Assembly: GCF_014650595.1 (NCBI RefSeq)
Contig: NZ_BMVG01000055.1
Location: forward strand, 1-41,054
Length of the DNA stretch: 41,054 nucleotides
Direction of reading: 5' to 3'
Source: Streptomyces alanosinicus
Lineage (GTDB): Bacteria; Actinomycetota; Actinomycetes; Streptomycetales; Streptomycetaceae
The notes beneath the pieces were generated by a model. It had not been told where the DNA came from. It ran no database searches and was given only the letters and a program-made list of their open reading frames with translations. Position numbers and translations under genes: made by a program. Numbering within the stretch: position 1 is the stretch's first letter; each line of letters opens with the position of its first letter. Shown in pieces: positions 16,337 to 24,636 of the stretch.

Positions 16337-17425
16337 ATGACGACGCCCACGATCGAGCTCAAGCCCTCCGCCAGCCCGCTCGCCGCCGCCGAGCGCGACG
16401 CGATCCTGGCCAACCCCGGGTTCGGCCGCCACTTCACCGACCACATGGTGACGATCAAGTGGACCGAGGGCCGTGGCTGGCACGACGCCCAGCTCGTCCC
16501 GTACGGCCCGATCTCCCTCGACCCCTCCACCCATGTCCTGCACTACGGCCAGGAGATCTTCGAGGGCCTGAAGGCCTACCGCCAGCCCGACGGCTCGGTC
16601 GCGCTGTTCCGCCCCGAGGCGAACGCCCGGCGCTTCCGCAACTCCGCCCGCCGCATGGCCATGGCCGAGCTGCCCGAGGAGCTGTTCATCGCCGCGCTGG
16701 ACGCGCTGCTCACCCAGGACGCCGACTGGGTCCCGCCGCACGGCGGCGAACAGTCGCTGTACCTGCGCCCGTTCATGTTCGCCACCGAGGCCGCGCTCGG
16801 CGTGCACCCGGCGAACGAGTACCTGTTCATGCTCATCGCCTCGCCCTCCGGCGCGTACTTCGCCGGTGGCGTGAAGCCGGTCACCATCTGGGTCTCCGAG
16901 GACCATGTGCGCGCCGTCCCGGGCGGCACCGGCGACGCCAAGACCGGCGGCAACTACGCCGCGTCGCTGCTGCCGCAGGCCGAGGCCGCCGCGCACGGCT
17001 GCGACCAGGTCGTCTACCTGGACGCGGTCACCCGCACCAAGGTCGAGGAGAGCGGCAGCATGAACGTCGCCTTCGTCTACGGCGACCGGATCGTCACCCC
17101 CGAGCTGACCGGCTCGATCCTGGAGGGCATCACCCGCGACTCCCTCCTCCAGGTCGCCCGCGACCTCGGCTGCACCGCCGAGGAAGGTGTGGTCACCCTG
17201 GAGCAGTGGCGCGCGGACGCGGCGTCCGGCGCCCTCACCGAGGTCTTCGCCTGCGGCACCGCCGCCGTGGTCACCCCGATCGGCCACGTCAAGACCAGGA
17301 CCGACGCCTGGACCCACGGCGACGGCACGCCGGGCGAGGTCACGCTCCGCCTGCGGGACGCTCTGCTGGGCATCCAGCGCGGGGTGACGGCGGACCAGCA
17401 CGGCTGGATGCACCGCATCGGCTGA
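16337..17425 (+). CDS. ilvE: Branched-chain amino acid aminotransferase
   Basis: 362 residues from ATG 16337, chosen for GAAGGA (16325-16330) 6 bases upstream; the frame is open further upstream. It is a fold-type IV PLP enzyme with the substrate segment LHYGQEIFEGLKAYR, YLRPFMFATEAALGV, the Schiff-base lysine K202 in GDAKTGGNYAASLL and the downstream VEESGSMNVAFVYGD. It transfers amino groups between glutamate and the 2-keto acids of leucine, isoleucine and valine, the last step of synthesis or first of catabolism. The length matches the long actinobacterial and eukaryote-like subgroup. It is monocistronic between terminators and convergent with the NCS1 permease. Confidence 0.96.
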   Translation: MTTPTIELKPSASPLAAAERDAILANPGFGRHFTDHMVTIKWTEGRGWHDAQLVPYGPISLDPSTHVLHYGQEIFEGLKAYRQPDGSVALFRPEANARRFRNSARRMAMAELPEELFIAALDALLTQDADWVPPHGGEQSLYLRPFMFATEAALGVHPANEYLFMLIASPSGAYFAGGVKPVTIWVSEDHVRAVPGGTGDAKTGGNYAASLLPQAEAAAHGCDQVVYLDAVTRTKVEESGSMNVAFVYGDRIVTPELTGSILEGITRDSLLQVARDLGCTAEEGVVTLEQWRADAASGALTEVFACGTAAVVTPIGHVKTRTDAWTHGDGTPGEVTLRLRDALLGIQRGVTADQHGWMHRIG

Positions 17426-17432
17426 TGGCCCG

Positions 17433-17506
17433 GCGGGAACTGCCGCGGCGAGCCGTCGGTCGTCCGCGGGGCCGCTGTGGCCGGTCGCGCAGTTCCCCGC
17501 GCCCCT
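17433..17506. repeat. Dispersed intergenic repeat, copy 1 (between ilvE and the NCS1 gene)
   Basis: Bases 17452-17506 match 26513-26567 at 48 of 55 positions, ending in the shared GTTCCCCGCGCCCCT. In this copy GCGGGAACTGC (17433-17443) can also pair with GCAGTTCCCCGC (17489-17500) with one bulged base, making a large stem between two convergent genes. I recognise this as a kind of sequence found many times in Streptomyces intergenic regions. It may act as a terminator. Confidence 0.75.
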
Positions 17507-17511
17507 TTGCG

Positions 17512-18948
17512 CTACGCGCTCAGGGCCGCCTCGGACTCCTGGTCGAGTTCCGTGGCGGCCCTTGTCCGTTCCCTGCGGGACGTCAGCAGCAGGTAGACCA
17601 CGCCGCCGAACGCCCCCGACAGCAGGAAGCTGCAGTCCACGCCCCCGGTCAGGCGCAGCAGCGGGCCCTGGTACGACGGCAGGGAGACCGCGAGCAGGCC
17701 GACGCCGGCGCCCAGCGCCCAGGAGACGGTCGCCCGCACGTTCCAGCCCGCCCGGTACCAGTAGATCCCGCCCCGCGAGCGGCGGTTGAAGACCTGGAGG
17801 GCGTCGGCGTCGTACACCCCGCGGCAGCGGGCGAAGCCGATGAGGGTGATGACGGCCCACGGGGTGCCGATCGCGGTGAGCAGCAGCACGAAGGACGTCA
17901 TCGCCGACTGCGCGTTCCAGGCGTAGTGCCCGACGAAGACGCAGACCGTGGCGACGACGGCGACCGTGTAGGTGGCGCGGGCGCGGGAGGCCTTCGGCAG
18001 GATCGCGTCCAGGTCCAGGCCCATGGAGTACAGCATCAGACCGGCGTTGCCGACCGAGCCCGCGGACGCGGACAGCAGCAGCGGGACCAGGTACCAGGCG
18101 GGGGAGGCGCTGACCAGCGGGCCCGCGTAGTCGGTGGCCGCGTGGGCGGCGTACGCCGTGAAGGTGCCGAAGAGCTGGGGGACCAGCAGGCCGAGGACCA
18201 GTCCGAGCCAGGTGGCGTGCAGCACCCGGCGGCCGGAGTTCCGGGACGGTGAGATGTAGCGGGTGTAGTCGCCGAGGAGCGTGATGAAGGCGATGGGGCC
18301 GGACAGGCCCGCCGCCACGGCCGCGAGGAACCAGGTCGGCCAGAACGAGCCCAGCAGATAGCCGCCCGCGCCGGGCAGCGCCGAGGTGGTGAAGTGCGGC
18401 GCGTAGGCGAGGATCCCGAGGACCAGCAGGGCCGTCATGCCGATCGCGAGGACGCGGGACATGGCGAGCAGCACTCGGTAGCCGTAGACCGCGCCCGCGA
18501 CGGTCGCCGCCGCGAGCACCGCGTAGACCACGGCGTACGACACCCCGTCCGCGGGCAGGCCGGTCATCCGCCCCAGCACGCCGATCATCACATCGCCGCC
18601 GATCCACACGGTCAGCGCCGTGTAGCCGAGGGCGAGGAGCAGGCCGACGACCGAGCCGACCAGCCGGCCCCGGACGCCGAACTGGGCCCCGGAGGACGTG
18701 GACAGGTTGGTCGCGGTGCGCAGCGAGACCAGCGCCAGCGGAGCCGTGAACAGTGTGCCGATCACCGTGCCCGCGACGATCGCGCTCACCGACGCCCACC
18801 AGCCGAGCCCGAAGGACGGCGGCAGCCAGCCGAAGATGATCACCCCGAGGCAGAGGTTCGAGCCGAGCAGGATCGAGACGAGGTCGCGCGGGCCACTGGT
18901 CCGCTCCTCGTCCGGGATGGTGTCGACTCCGCGCTGTTCGATCGGCAT
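17512..18948 (-). CDS. NCS1-family permease (purine-cytosine/allantoin/hydantoin type)
   Basis: 478 residues from ATG 18948, chosen because AAGGAG precedes it by about 9 bases on the minus strand. The protein has about 12 membrane segments. The region after the N-terminus (LLGSNLCLGVIIFGWLPPSFGLGWW) and the helix 6 segment (AAGLSGPIAFITLLGDYTRYISPS) match the cytosine permease (CodB) branch of NCS1 transporters, which import nucleobases, hydantoins, allantoin or related small N-rich molecules with Na+ or H+. It is divergent from the urease-like operon and shares its promoter region, so it may bring in the substrate of that operon. The substrate is not determined by sequence. Confidence 0.88.
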   Translation of the reverse strand: MPIEQRGVDTIPDEERTSGPRDLVSILLGSNLCLGVIIFGWLPPSFGLGWWASVSAIVAGTVIGTLFTAPLALVSLRTATNLSTSSGAQFGVRGRLVGSVVGLLLALGYTALTVWIGGDVMIGVLGRMTGLPADGVSYAVVYAVLAAATVAGAVYGYRVLLAMSRVLAIGMTALLVLGILAYAPHFTTSALPGAGGYLLGSFWPTWFLAAVAAGLSGPIAFITLLGDYTRYISPSRNSGRRVLHATWLGLVLGLLVPQLFGTFTAYAAHAATDYAGPLVSASPAWYLVPLLLSASAGSVGNAGLMLYSMGLDLDAILPKASRARATYTVAVVATVCVFVGHYAWNAQSAMTSFVLLLTAIGTPWAVITLIGFARCRGVYDADALQVFNRRSRGGIYWYRAGWNVRATVSWALGAGVGLLAVSLPSYQGPLLRLTGGVDCSFLLSGAFGGVVYLLLTSRRERTRAATELDQESEAALSA

Positions 18949-18979
18949 GGCTGGGTCTCCTTCGACTGTCGCCAGAGAG

Positions 18980-19064
18980 TTAGAGCGACGTTCAATGTCC
19001 ATGAAGCTTTGTCGACGGTCAATGCTTCTGTTTCATGAATTCTGTGTTTAGAGTGATGTTCTAA
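18980..19064. promoter_or_regulatory. Repeats in the divergent NCS1/urease-like promoter region
   Basis: This AT-rich gap holds two copies of TTAGAG-Y-GA-Y-GTTC (18980-18993 and 19048-19061). The second continues to a palindrome TTAGA-N7-TCTAA (19048-19064). GACGTTCAATG (18987-18997) is repeated as GACGGTCAATG (19014-19024), and TTCATGAA (19032-19039) is a perfect 8-bp palindrome. These are likely binding sites of a regulator serving both directions, perhaps the TetR protein at 22618. This is inference from repetition and position. Confidence 0.55.
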
Positions 19065-19092
19065 GATAGAGATGGCAAGGAGGTGCCGCGAC

Positions 19093-19791
19093 GTGAGACT
19101 GACCCCCACGGAACGTGACCGGCTGCTGCTCTTCGGAGCCGCCGAGCTGGCCCGCGCCCGCCGGGCACGCGGCCTCAGGCTGAATGTGCCGGAGGCCACC
19201 GCGCTGATCGCGGACACCGTCTGCGAGGCGGCCCGGGACGGCAGGCGGCTCGCCGAGGCCATCGAGGCGGCCCGGTCCGTGCTCGGCCCCGAGGACGTCC
19301 TGCCGGGCGTCGCCGATGTCGTCACCGAGGTGATGGTCGAGGCCGTCTTCGACGACGGCTCGCGCCTCGCCGTGGTCTCGGACCCGATCGGCGGCGGCCT
19401 GGGCGCGGACGCGCCGGGCGCGCTGCTGCCCGGCCCCCAGCACGCCGACCCCGCGCCGGTCAGGCGGCTCACGGTCAGCAACACCGCCACCGTGCCGGTC
19501 TCCGTCACCTCCCACTTCCACTTCTTCGAGGCCAACCCGCGCCTCGACTTCGACCGCGCGGCCGCCTACGGCATGCGGCTCGCCGTACCCGCCGGATCCT
19601 CGGTCCGCTTCGGGCCGGGCGAGAGCGAGGAGATCGGGCTCGTGCCGATCGGCGGCGAGCGGATCGCGATCGGCTTCGCCGGACTGGTCGACGGGCCGCT
19701 GGACGCGCCCGGAGCGAAGGAAGAGGCCCTGCGCAGGGCCGCCGCCTGCGGATATCTGGGCACGACGCCGGAAGGAGGCGAGGAGCGATGA
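19093..19791 (+). CDS. ureAB: Urease gamma/beta subunit fusion
   Basis: 232 residues from GTG 19093, which follows a near-perfect AAGGAGGTG (19077-19085); the ATG at 19072 lies within this leader and is less likely. Residues 1-98 are the UreA (gamma) domain: VRLTPTERDRLLLFGAAELARARRARG, NVPEATALI and VSDPI. After a linker rich in Gly, Ala and Pro, residues from about 118 are the UreB (beta) domain: SHFHFFEANPRLDFDRAAAYGMRL, VPAGSSVRFGPGE and GFAGLVDGPL. Both domains look structurally complete. Fusion of gamma and beta is known in some ureases. Its stop overlaps the ureC start by 4 bases, so translation is coupled. No accessory genes are in the window. Confidence 0.93.
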   Translation: MRLTPTERDRLLLFGAAELARARRARGLRLNVPEATALIADTVCEAARDGRRLAEAIEAARSVLGPEDVLPGVADVVTEVMVEAVFDDGSRLAVVSDPIGGGLGADAPGALLPGPQHADPAPVRRLTVSNTATVPVSVTSHFHFFEANPRLDFDRAAAYGMRLAVPAGSSVRFGPGESEEIGLVPIGGERIAIGFAGLVDGPLDAPGAKEEALRRAAACGYLGTTPEGGEER

Positions 19792-21530
19792 GCCGCTCGA
19801 AGGGACGCGAGGTGAGCCGGGCGATCCATGTCGACCCGCACGCCTACGCCGCCACCCACGGCCCCCGCGCCGGCGACCGCATCCGCCTCGGCGACTGCGG
19901 GCTCACCATCCGCGTGGAGTCCGACTCCCAGCGCTACGGCGACGAGTTCCTGGCCGGCTTCGGCAAGACCGCCCGGGACGGACTGCACCTGAAGGCCGCC
20001 GCCGTCCGCGAGACCTGCGACGTGGTCATCAGCAACGTGGTCGTGATCGACGCCGTGCAGGGCATCCGCAAGGTGTCCATCGGGATCCGGGAAGGCCGCA
20101 TCTGCTCGATCGGCCGGGCCGGCAACCCCGACACCCTCGACGGGGTCGATGTGGTCGTCGGCACCGGCACCTCGATCGTCTCCGGCGAGGGGCTCATCGC
20201 CACCGCCGGGGCCGTCGACACGCACGTCCATCTGCTGTCGCCGCGCATCATGGAGGCCTCCCTCGCCTCCGGCGTGACCACGATCATCGGGCAGGAGTTC
20301 GGCCCGGTGTGGGGCGTCGGCGTCAACTCGCCCTGGGCCCTCAGGCACGCCTTCAACGCCTTCGACGCCTGGCCGGTCAACATCGGCTTCCTGGGCCGGG
20401 GTTCGTCGTCCCACGACGCACCGCTGATCGAGGCCCTCGCCGAAGGAGGCGCCTGTGGCTTCAAGGTGCACGAGGACATGGGTGCCCACACCCGCGCGCT
20501 GGACACGGCCCTTCGGGTCGCCGAGGAGCACGACGTCCAGGTCGCCCTGCACAGTGACGGCCTGAACGAGTGCCTGTCGGTCGAGGACACCCTTCGCGTC
20601 CTCGAAGGCCGCACGATCCACGCCTTCCACATCGAGGGCTGCGGCGGCGGACACGTCCCCAACGTGCTGAAGATGGCCGGTGTCCCGAACGTCATCGGCT
20701 CCTCCACCAACCCCACCCTGCCCTTCGGCCGGGACGCCGTCGCCGAGCACTACGGCATGATCGTCTCCGTCCACGACCTCAAGCCCGACCTGCCCGGCGA
20801 CGCCGCCATGGCCCGCGACCGCATCCGCGCCGGGACGATGGGCGCCGAGGACGTGCTGCACGACCTGGGCGCGATCGGCATCACCTCCTCCGACGCCCAG
20901 GGCATGGGCCGGGCCGGCGAGACGGTCCGCCGTACGTTCGCCATGGCCGGCAAGATGAAGGCCGAGCTGGGGCCCCTGCTTCCCCATGACGGGGAGGGCG
21001 GCGACAGCGAGGGCGACGACAACGCCCGCGTGCTGCGCTACCTGGCCAAGCTGACCATCAACCCGGCCATCGCGCACGGCCTCTCCCACGAGGTCGGCTC
21101 GATCGAGACCGGCAAGCTCGCCGACATCGTGCTGTGGCGCCCGGAGTACTTCGGCGCCAAGCCGCAGCTCGTGCTGAAGTCCGGCTTCCCGGCGTACGGC
21201 GTCGTCGGTGACCCGGGCGCGGCCACCGACACCTGCGAACCCCTCGTGCTGGGCCCGCAGTTCGGCTCCTACGGCGCCACCGCCGCCGACATCTCGGTCG
21301 CGTTCGTCGCGCAGGCCGCCGTCGACCAGGGAGGCGACCGGATGCCGACGCGCCGCCGCCGGGTCGCCGTGCGCGGCACGCGTGGCATCGGCCCCGCCGA
21401 CCTGCGGCTGAACGCCCGGGTCGGAGCGGTCGACGTCGACCAGCGCACCGGCCTGGTCACCCTCGACGGCGACCCGCTGCGCTCGACACCCGCCGAGTCC
21501 GTCTCCCTCAACCGTCTCTACTTCCTCTGA
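19788..21530 (+). CDS. ureC: Urease alpha-subunit homologue, atypical
   Basis: 580 residues, ATG 19788 overlapping the upstream stop, with GGAGG (19775-19779) before it. It is an amidohydrolase of the urease alpha type. All metal-site residues align with the Klebsiella enzyme: H146 and H148 (DTHVH), K226 (GFKVHED, the carbamylated lysine), H255 (ALHSDGLNE), H281 (FHIEGCGGGH) and D369 (SSDAQGMGR). H228, H329 and R345 are also kept. The differences are that the flap Cys319 is Val328 and its neighbour is Asp, and the substrate loop TGPAAGTHATTCTPG is replaced by a loop 3 residues shorter (FGPVWGVGVNSP). It may be a urease with altered properties or a hydrolase for another ureido compound. Nickel-insertion genes are not nearby. 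Confidence 0.88.
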   Translation: MSRSKGREVSRAIHVDPHAYAATHGPRAGDRIRLGDCGLTIRVESDSQRYGDEFLAGFGKTARDGLHLKAAAVRETCDVVISNVVVIDAVQGIRKVSIGIREGRICSIGRAGNPDTLDGVDVVVGTGTSIVSGEGLIATAGAVDTHVHLLSPRIMEASLASGVTTIIGQEFGPVWGVGVNSPWALRHAFNAFDAWPVNIGFLGRGSSSHDAPLIEALAEGGACGFKVHEDMGAHTRALDTALRVAEEHDVQVALHSDGLNECLSVEDTLRVLEGRTIHAFHIEGCGGGHVPNVLKMAGVPNVIGSSTNPTLPFGRDAVAEHYGMIVSVHDLKPDLPGDAAMARDRIRAGTMGAEDVLHDLGAIGITSSDAQGMGRAGETVRRTFAMAGKMKAELGPLLPHDGEGGDSEGDDNARVLRYLAKLTINPAIAHGLSHEVGSIETGKLADIVLWRPEYFGAKPQLVLKSGFPAYGVVGDPGAATDTCEPLVLGPQFGSYGATAADISVAFVAQAAVDQGGDRMPTRRRRVAVRGTRGIGPADLRLNARVGAVDVDQRTGLVTLDGDPLRSTPAESVSLNRLYFL

Positions 21531-21559
21531 CCCCCAGACACAAGGACCCGGGAATTCAC

Positions 21560-22600
21560 ATGACCACCCCCGCCGCCGACGGCTTCCGTATGCCCGCCGA
21601 GTGGACCCCGCACGAGCGCACCTGGATGGCGTGGCCGGGCCCCAACCCCACCTTCGACGACCCCGAGGACCTCGCCGCCTCCCGCGCGGCCTGGGCGGCG
21701 GTGGCCCGCGCCGTACGCCGCTTCGAACCGGTGACCGTCGTGTGCGGCCCCGGCCGGTCCGCCGAGGCCAGGGCGCTGCTCGGCCCGGACATCGACACCG
21801 TCGAACGGGAGCTGGACGACGCCTGGATGCGCGACATCGGCCCCACCTTCCTGACCGACGGCCGCGGCGGACTGGCCGCCGTGGACTGGACGTTCAACGG
21901 CTGGGGCGCCCAGGACTGGGCGCGCTGGGAGCACGACTCCAAGATCGCCGCGTATGTCTCCGACCTCGCGGGCGCGAAGACGTACGCCTCGAAGCTGGTC
22001 AACGAGGGCGGCGCGATCCATGTCGACGGCGAGGGCACCGTGCTGCTCACCGAGACCGTGCAGCTCGGCCCCGAGCGCAACCCGCACTGGTCCAGGGCGG
22101 AGGTCGAGGCCGAGATCCACGCCCACCTCGGCACCGAGAAGGCGATCTGGCTGCCCCGCGGCCTCACCGGCGACTACCCGCCCTACGGCTTCGGCACCCT
22201 CGGCCATGTCGACATCGTCGCCGCGTTCGCCCGGCCCGGCGTCGTCGTCGCCCACCACCAGCCGGATCCCGCGCATCCCGACTTCGAGGTCACCAAGGAG
22301 GTCATCGGCCTGCTGAAGTCGGCGACCGACGCGCGCGGCCGCACGCTGGAGGTCGTCGAGGTGTCCGCGCCGACGGCCCTGGAGGCCGACGGGCACTGGG
22401 CCGACTACTCCTACATCAACCACTACCTCTGCAACGGCGGCGTGGTGCTGTGCGGCTTCGACGACCCGCGCGACGAGCTCGCCGCCGGGATCTTCCGCCG
22501 CCTGTTCCCGGAGCGGACGGTGACCCTGGTGGACGCGCGTACGATCTTCGCGGGTGGGGGCGGCATCCATTGCATCACCCAGCAGCAGCCCAAGGCGTGA
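21560..22600 (+). CDS. aguA: Agmatine deiminase-family protein
   Basis: 346 residues, ATG 21560, 29 bases after ureC. It belongs to the guanidine-modifying superfamily (pentein fold) of agmatine deiminases: MPAEWTPHERTWMAWPG at the N-terminus, DDAWMRDIGPTFL, WTFNGWGAQ, LVNEGGAIHVDGEGT, GTLGHVDIVAAF and the catalytic C338 in AGGGGIHCITQQQP. The family hydrolyses agmatine to N-carbamoylputrescine and ammonia; related members use other guanidino substrates. No N-carbamoylputrescine amidohydrolase (AguB) is next to it. Instead the urease-like genes are, which raises the question of whether they act on its ureido product. The reaction is well supported; the physiological substrate is inferred. Confidence 0.88.
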   Translation: MTTPAADGFRMPAEWTPHERTWMAWPGPNPTFDDPEDLAASRAAWAAVARAVRRFEPVTVVCGPGRSAEARALLGPDIDTVERELDDAWMRDIGPTFLTDGRGGLAAVDWTFNGWGAQDWARWEHDSKIAAYVSDLAGAKTYASKLVNEGGAIHVDGEGTVLLTETVQLGPERNPHWSRAEVEAEIHAHLGTEKAIWLPRGLTGDYPPYGFGTLGHVDIVAAFARPGVVVAHHQPDPAHPDFEVTKEVIGLLKSATDARGRTLEVVEVSAPTALEADGHWADYSYINHYLCNGGVVLCGFDDPRDELAAGIFRRLFPERTVTLVDARTIFAGGGGIHCITQQQPKA

Positions 22601-22617
22601 ACACGTAGGAGACAGGG

Positions 22618-23223
22618 ATGGCCGGTGCGGCACGGGCGCGGAAGAACGCGCCGCCGCGCGAGGAGGTACTCGCCACCGCCATGGACATGATCGCCGAGCG
22701 CGGTCTGGAGAAACTCACCATGGCGGCGCTCGGCCGTGCGGTCGGGATGAGCAGCGGCCATCTGCTCTACTACTTCCACTCCAAGGACGAGCTGCTGCTG
22801 CAGACCCTGGAGTGGAGCGAGGGCCGGCTGGGCGCGGAGCGGGGCCGCCTGCTCGACCGTCCCGAAACCGCCCGGGAGCGCCTGTCCGCGTACGTCGACC
22901 TGTACGTCCCGGAAGGCCACCGCGATCCGCACTGGACACTGTGGCTGGAGGTCTGGAACCGCTCGCAGAACGCGGACGACAACGCGCGGGCCCGGCAGGC
23001 GGCGATCGAGGGCGCGTGGCATCGCGACCTGGTGGCGCTGCTCGCCGAGGGCATGTCGCGGGGGGAGTTCCGCAGGGTGGACGCGGACCGCTTCGCGGCG
23101 CGGGTACGGGCGCTGCTCGACGGGTTCTCGATCCATGTGGCCATCGGCCTGCGCGGCACGGACCGTGAGCAAGTGCTCGGGCATGTGCGGGAGTTCGTCG
23201 AGGACACGCTCGTGATGTTGTAG
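22618..23223 (+). CDS. TetR-family regulator of the urease-like/agmatine deiminase locus
   Basis: 201 residues, ATG 22618 with AGGAGACAGGG just upstream, 17 bases after the deiminase stop. The N-terminal helix-turn-helix is clear (MIAERGLEKLTMAALGRAVG then MSSGHLLYYFHSKDELLLQ), followed by a BetI-like C-terminal ligand domain with LYVPEGHRDPHWTLWLEVWNRS. Its place inside the operon suggests autoregulation and control of the divergent permease. The inducer is unknown, but a guanidino compound or polyamine would fit. Confidence 0.88.
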   Translation: MAGAARARKNAPPREEVLATAMDMIAERGLEKLTMAALGRAVGMSSGHLLYYFHSKDELLLQTLEWSEGRLGAERGRLLDRPETARERLSAYVDLYVPEGHRDPHWTLWLEVWNRSQNADDNARARQAAIEGAWHRDLVALLAEGMSRGEFRRVDADRFAARVRALLDGFSIHVAIGLRGTDREQVLGHVREFVEDTLVML

Positions 23224-23270
23224 CCGCGGGTCCGGAATCGTTTCCGCTGCAGCCGGGCAGGTAACCGGCC

Positions 23271-24593
23271 ATGGGACGACAACACTGGAAGAAGATCTGG
23301 GTCGGTTCGGCGGGGAACATGGTCGAGTGGTTCGACTGGTTCGTGTACGCGAGCTTCGCCACGTATTTCGCCGGCGCGTTCTTCCCGAGCGGCAATCCCA
23401 CCGCCCAGCTGATGAACACCGCCGGCATCTTCGCCGTCGGTTTCTTCATGCGCCCGGTGGGCGGCTGGCTGCTCGGCCGGGTCGGTGACCGCAAGGGCCG
23501 CAAGGCGGCGCTGACCCTGACCGTCACCCTGATGTCGGCCTCGGCCGTGCTCATCGCCGTCGCCCCGACCTACGCGGTCGCCGGCTACGGCGGCGCGCTC
23601 GTGCTGCTCGTCGCCCGTCTGCTGCAAGGGCTGTCGGTGGGCGGTGAGTACGCGGCCAGCGCCACCTATCTCACGGAGGCCTCGGACCCGGGGCGGCGCG
23701 GATTCGCCTCCAGCTTCCAGTACGTCTCCATGACCGCCGGGCAGATCCTCGGCCTCGGGCTCCTGATCATCCTGCAGCGCACCATGTCCGACAGCGCGCT
23801 GCACAGCTACGGCTGGCGCATCCCGTTCGTCGTGGGCGCGCTCGGCGCCGCGGTCATCTTCTATCTGCGGCGCAGCATGCTGGAGACCGAGGTGTACGAG
23901 GAGGACGCCTCCCATGCCGGGGAGCGCGGTACCCTGCGCGCCCTGTGGCAGCACCGGCGGGAGGCGTTCCTCGTCATCGCCCTCACCATGGGCGGCACGG
24001 TCGCGTACTACACGTACACCACCTATCTGACGAAGTACCTGTCCAACTCGGCCGGCCTGTCCAAGCAGACGGCGACTCTGGTCTCCTTCACCGCGCTCAT
24101 CGTCTTCGCCGCGCTCCAGCCGCTCGCGGGCGCGCTCTCCGACCGGATCGGGCGGCGTCCGCTGCTGATCACCTTCGCGGTCGGCTCGACCGTCCTCACC
24201 GTGCCGATCATGACCTTGCTGGGGCACGCGGACGGCTACTGGTCCGCCCTCGGGCTCGCCCTGCTCGCGCTGATCGTCGTCACCGGCTACACCTCGATCA
24301 ACGCCTGTGTGAAGGCCGAGCTGTTCCCGACCGGCATCCGGGCCCTCGGTGTGGCCCTGCCGTACGCCATCGCCAACGCCCTGTTCGGGGGCACCGCCGA
24401 ATACGTCGCGCTGTGGTTCAAGAAGGGCGGCATCGAGTCCGGCTTCTTCTGGTACGTGGCGGGCTGTGCCGCCGTGTCCCTTGTGGTGTACGCCACCATG
24501 CGGGAGACGAAAGACCTGGATCTGGCCCGGGTGAAGGCCGGCCGGGGAGCCGGGGCGGGATCCGGGGAGTCCAGCCTGACGACCGCATCCTGA
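23271..24593 (+). CDS. MHS-family transporter resembling alpha-ketoglutarate permease KgtP
   Basis: 440 residues from ATG 23271, with a weak GCAGG about 10 bases upstream and a 47-base gap after the TetR gene. There are twelve predicted membrane segments. The N-terminus GNMVEWFDWFVYASFATYFAGAFFPSG and the blocks RPVGGWLLGRVGDRKGRK, LLQGLSVGGEYAASATYL, YTTYLTKYLSNSAG and TEYVALWF-like GGTAEYVALW closely resemble E. coli KgtP in the metabolite:H+ symporter family. It probably imports a carboxylate; alpha-ketoglutarate could serve as amino acceptor in putrescine or agmatine breakdown, but this is inference. It appears to be the last gene of the operon starting at ureAB. Confidence 0.9.
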   Translation: MGRQHWKKIWVGSAGNMVEWFDWFVYASFATYFAGAFFPSGNPTAQLMNTAGIFAVGFFMRPVGGWLLGRVGDRKGRKAALTLTVTLMSASAVLIAVAPTYAVAGYGGALVLLVARLLQGLSVGGEYAASATYLTEASDPGRRGFASSFQYVSMTAGQILGLGLLIILQRTMSDSALHSYGWRIPFVVGALGAAVIFYLRRSMLETEVYEEDASHAGERGTLRALWQHRREAFLVIALTMGGTVAYYTYTTYLTKYLSNSAGLSKQTATLVSFTALIVFAALQPLAGALSDRIGRRPLLITFAVGSTVLTVPIMTLLGHADGYWSALGLALLALIVVTGYTSINACVKAELFPTGIRALGVALPYAIANALFGGTAEYVALWFKKGGIESGFFWYVAGCAAVSLVVYATMRETKDLDLARVKAGRGAGAGSGESSLTTAS

Positions 24594-24624
24594 GACAGTC
24601 GGTGAGCCGGGGGCGGGGCTGTGC

Positions 24625-24630
24625 CAGACT
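24625..24630 (+). promoter_or_regulatory. Possible -10 box for the cimA leader transcript
   Basis: CAGACT lies 6 bases before a GTG that opens a 16-codon peptide, an arrangement typical of leaderless actinobacterial leader transcripts. No good -35 was found, so confidence is low. Confidence 0.3.
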
Positions 24631-24636
24631 GCCTCC

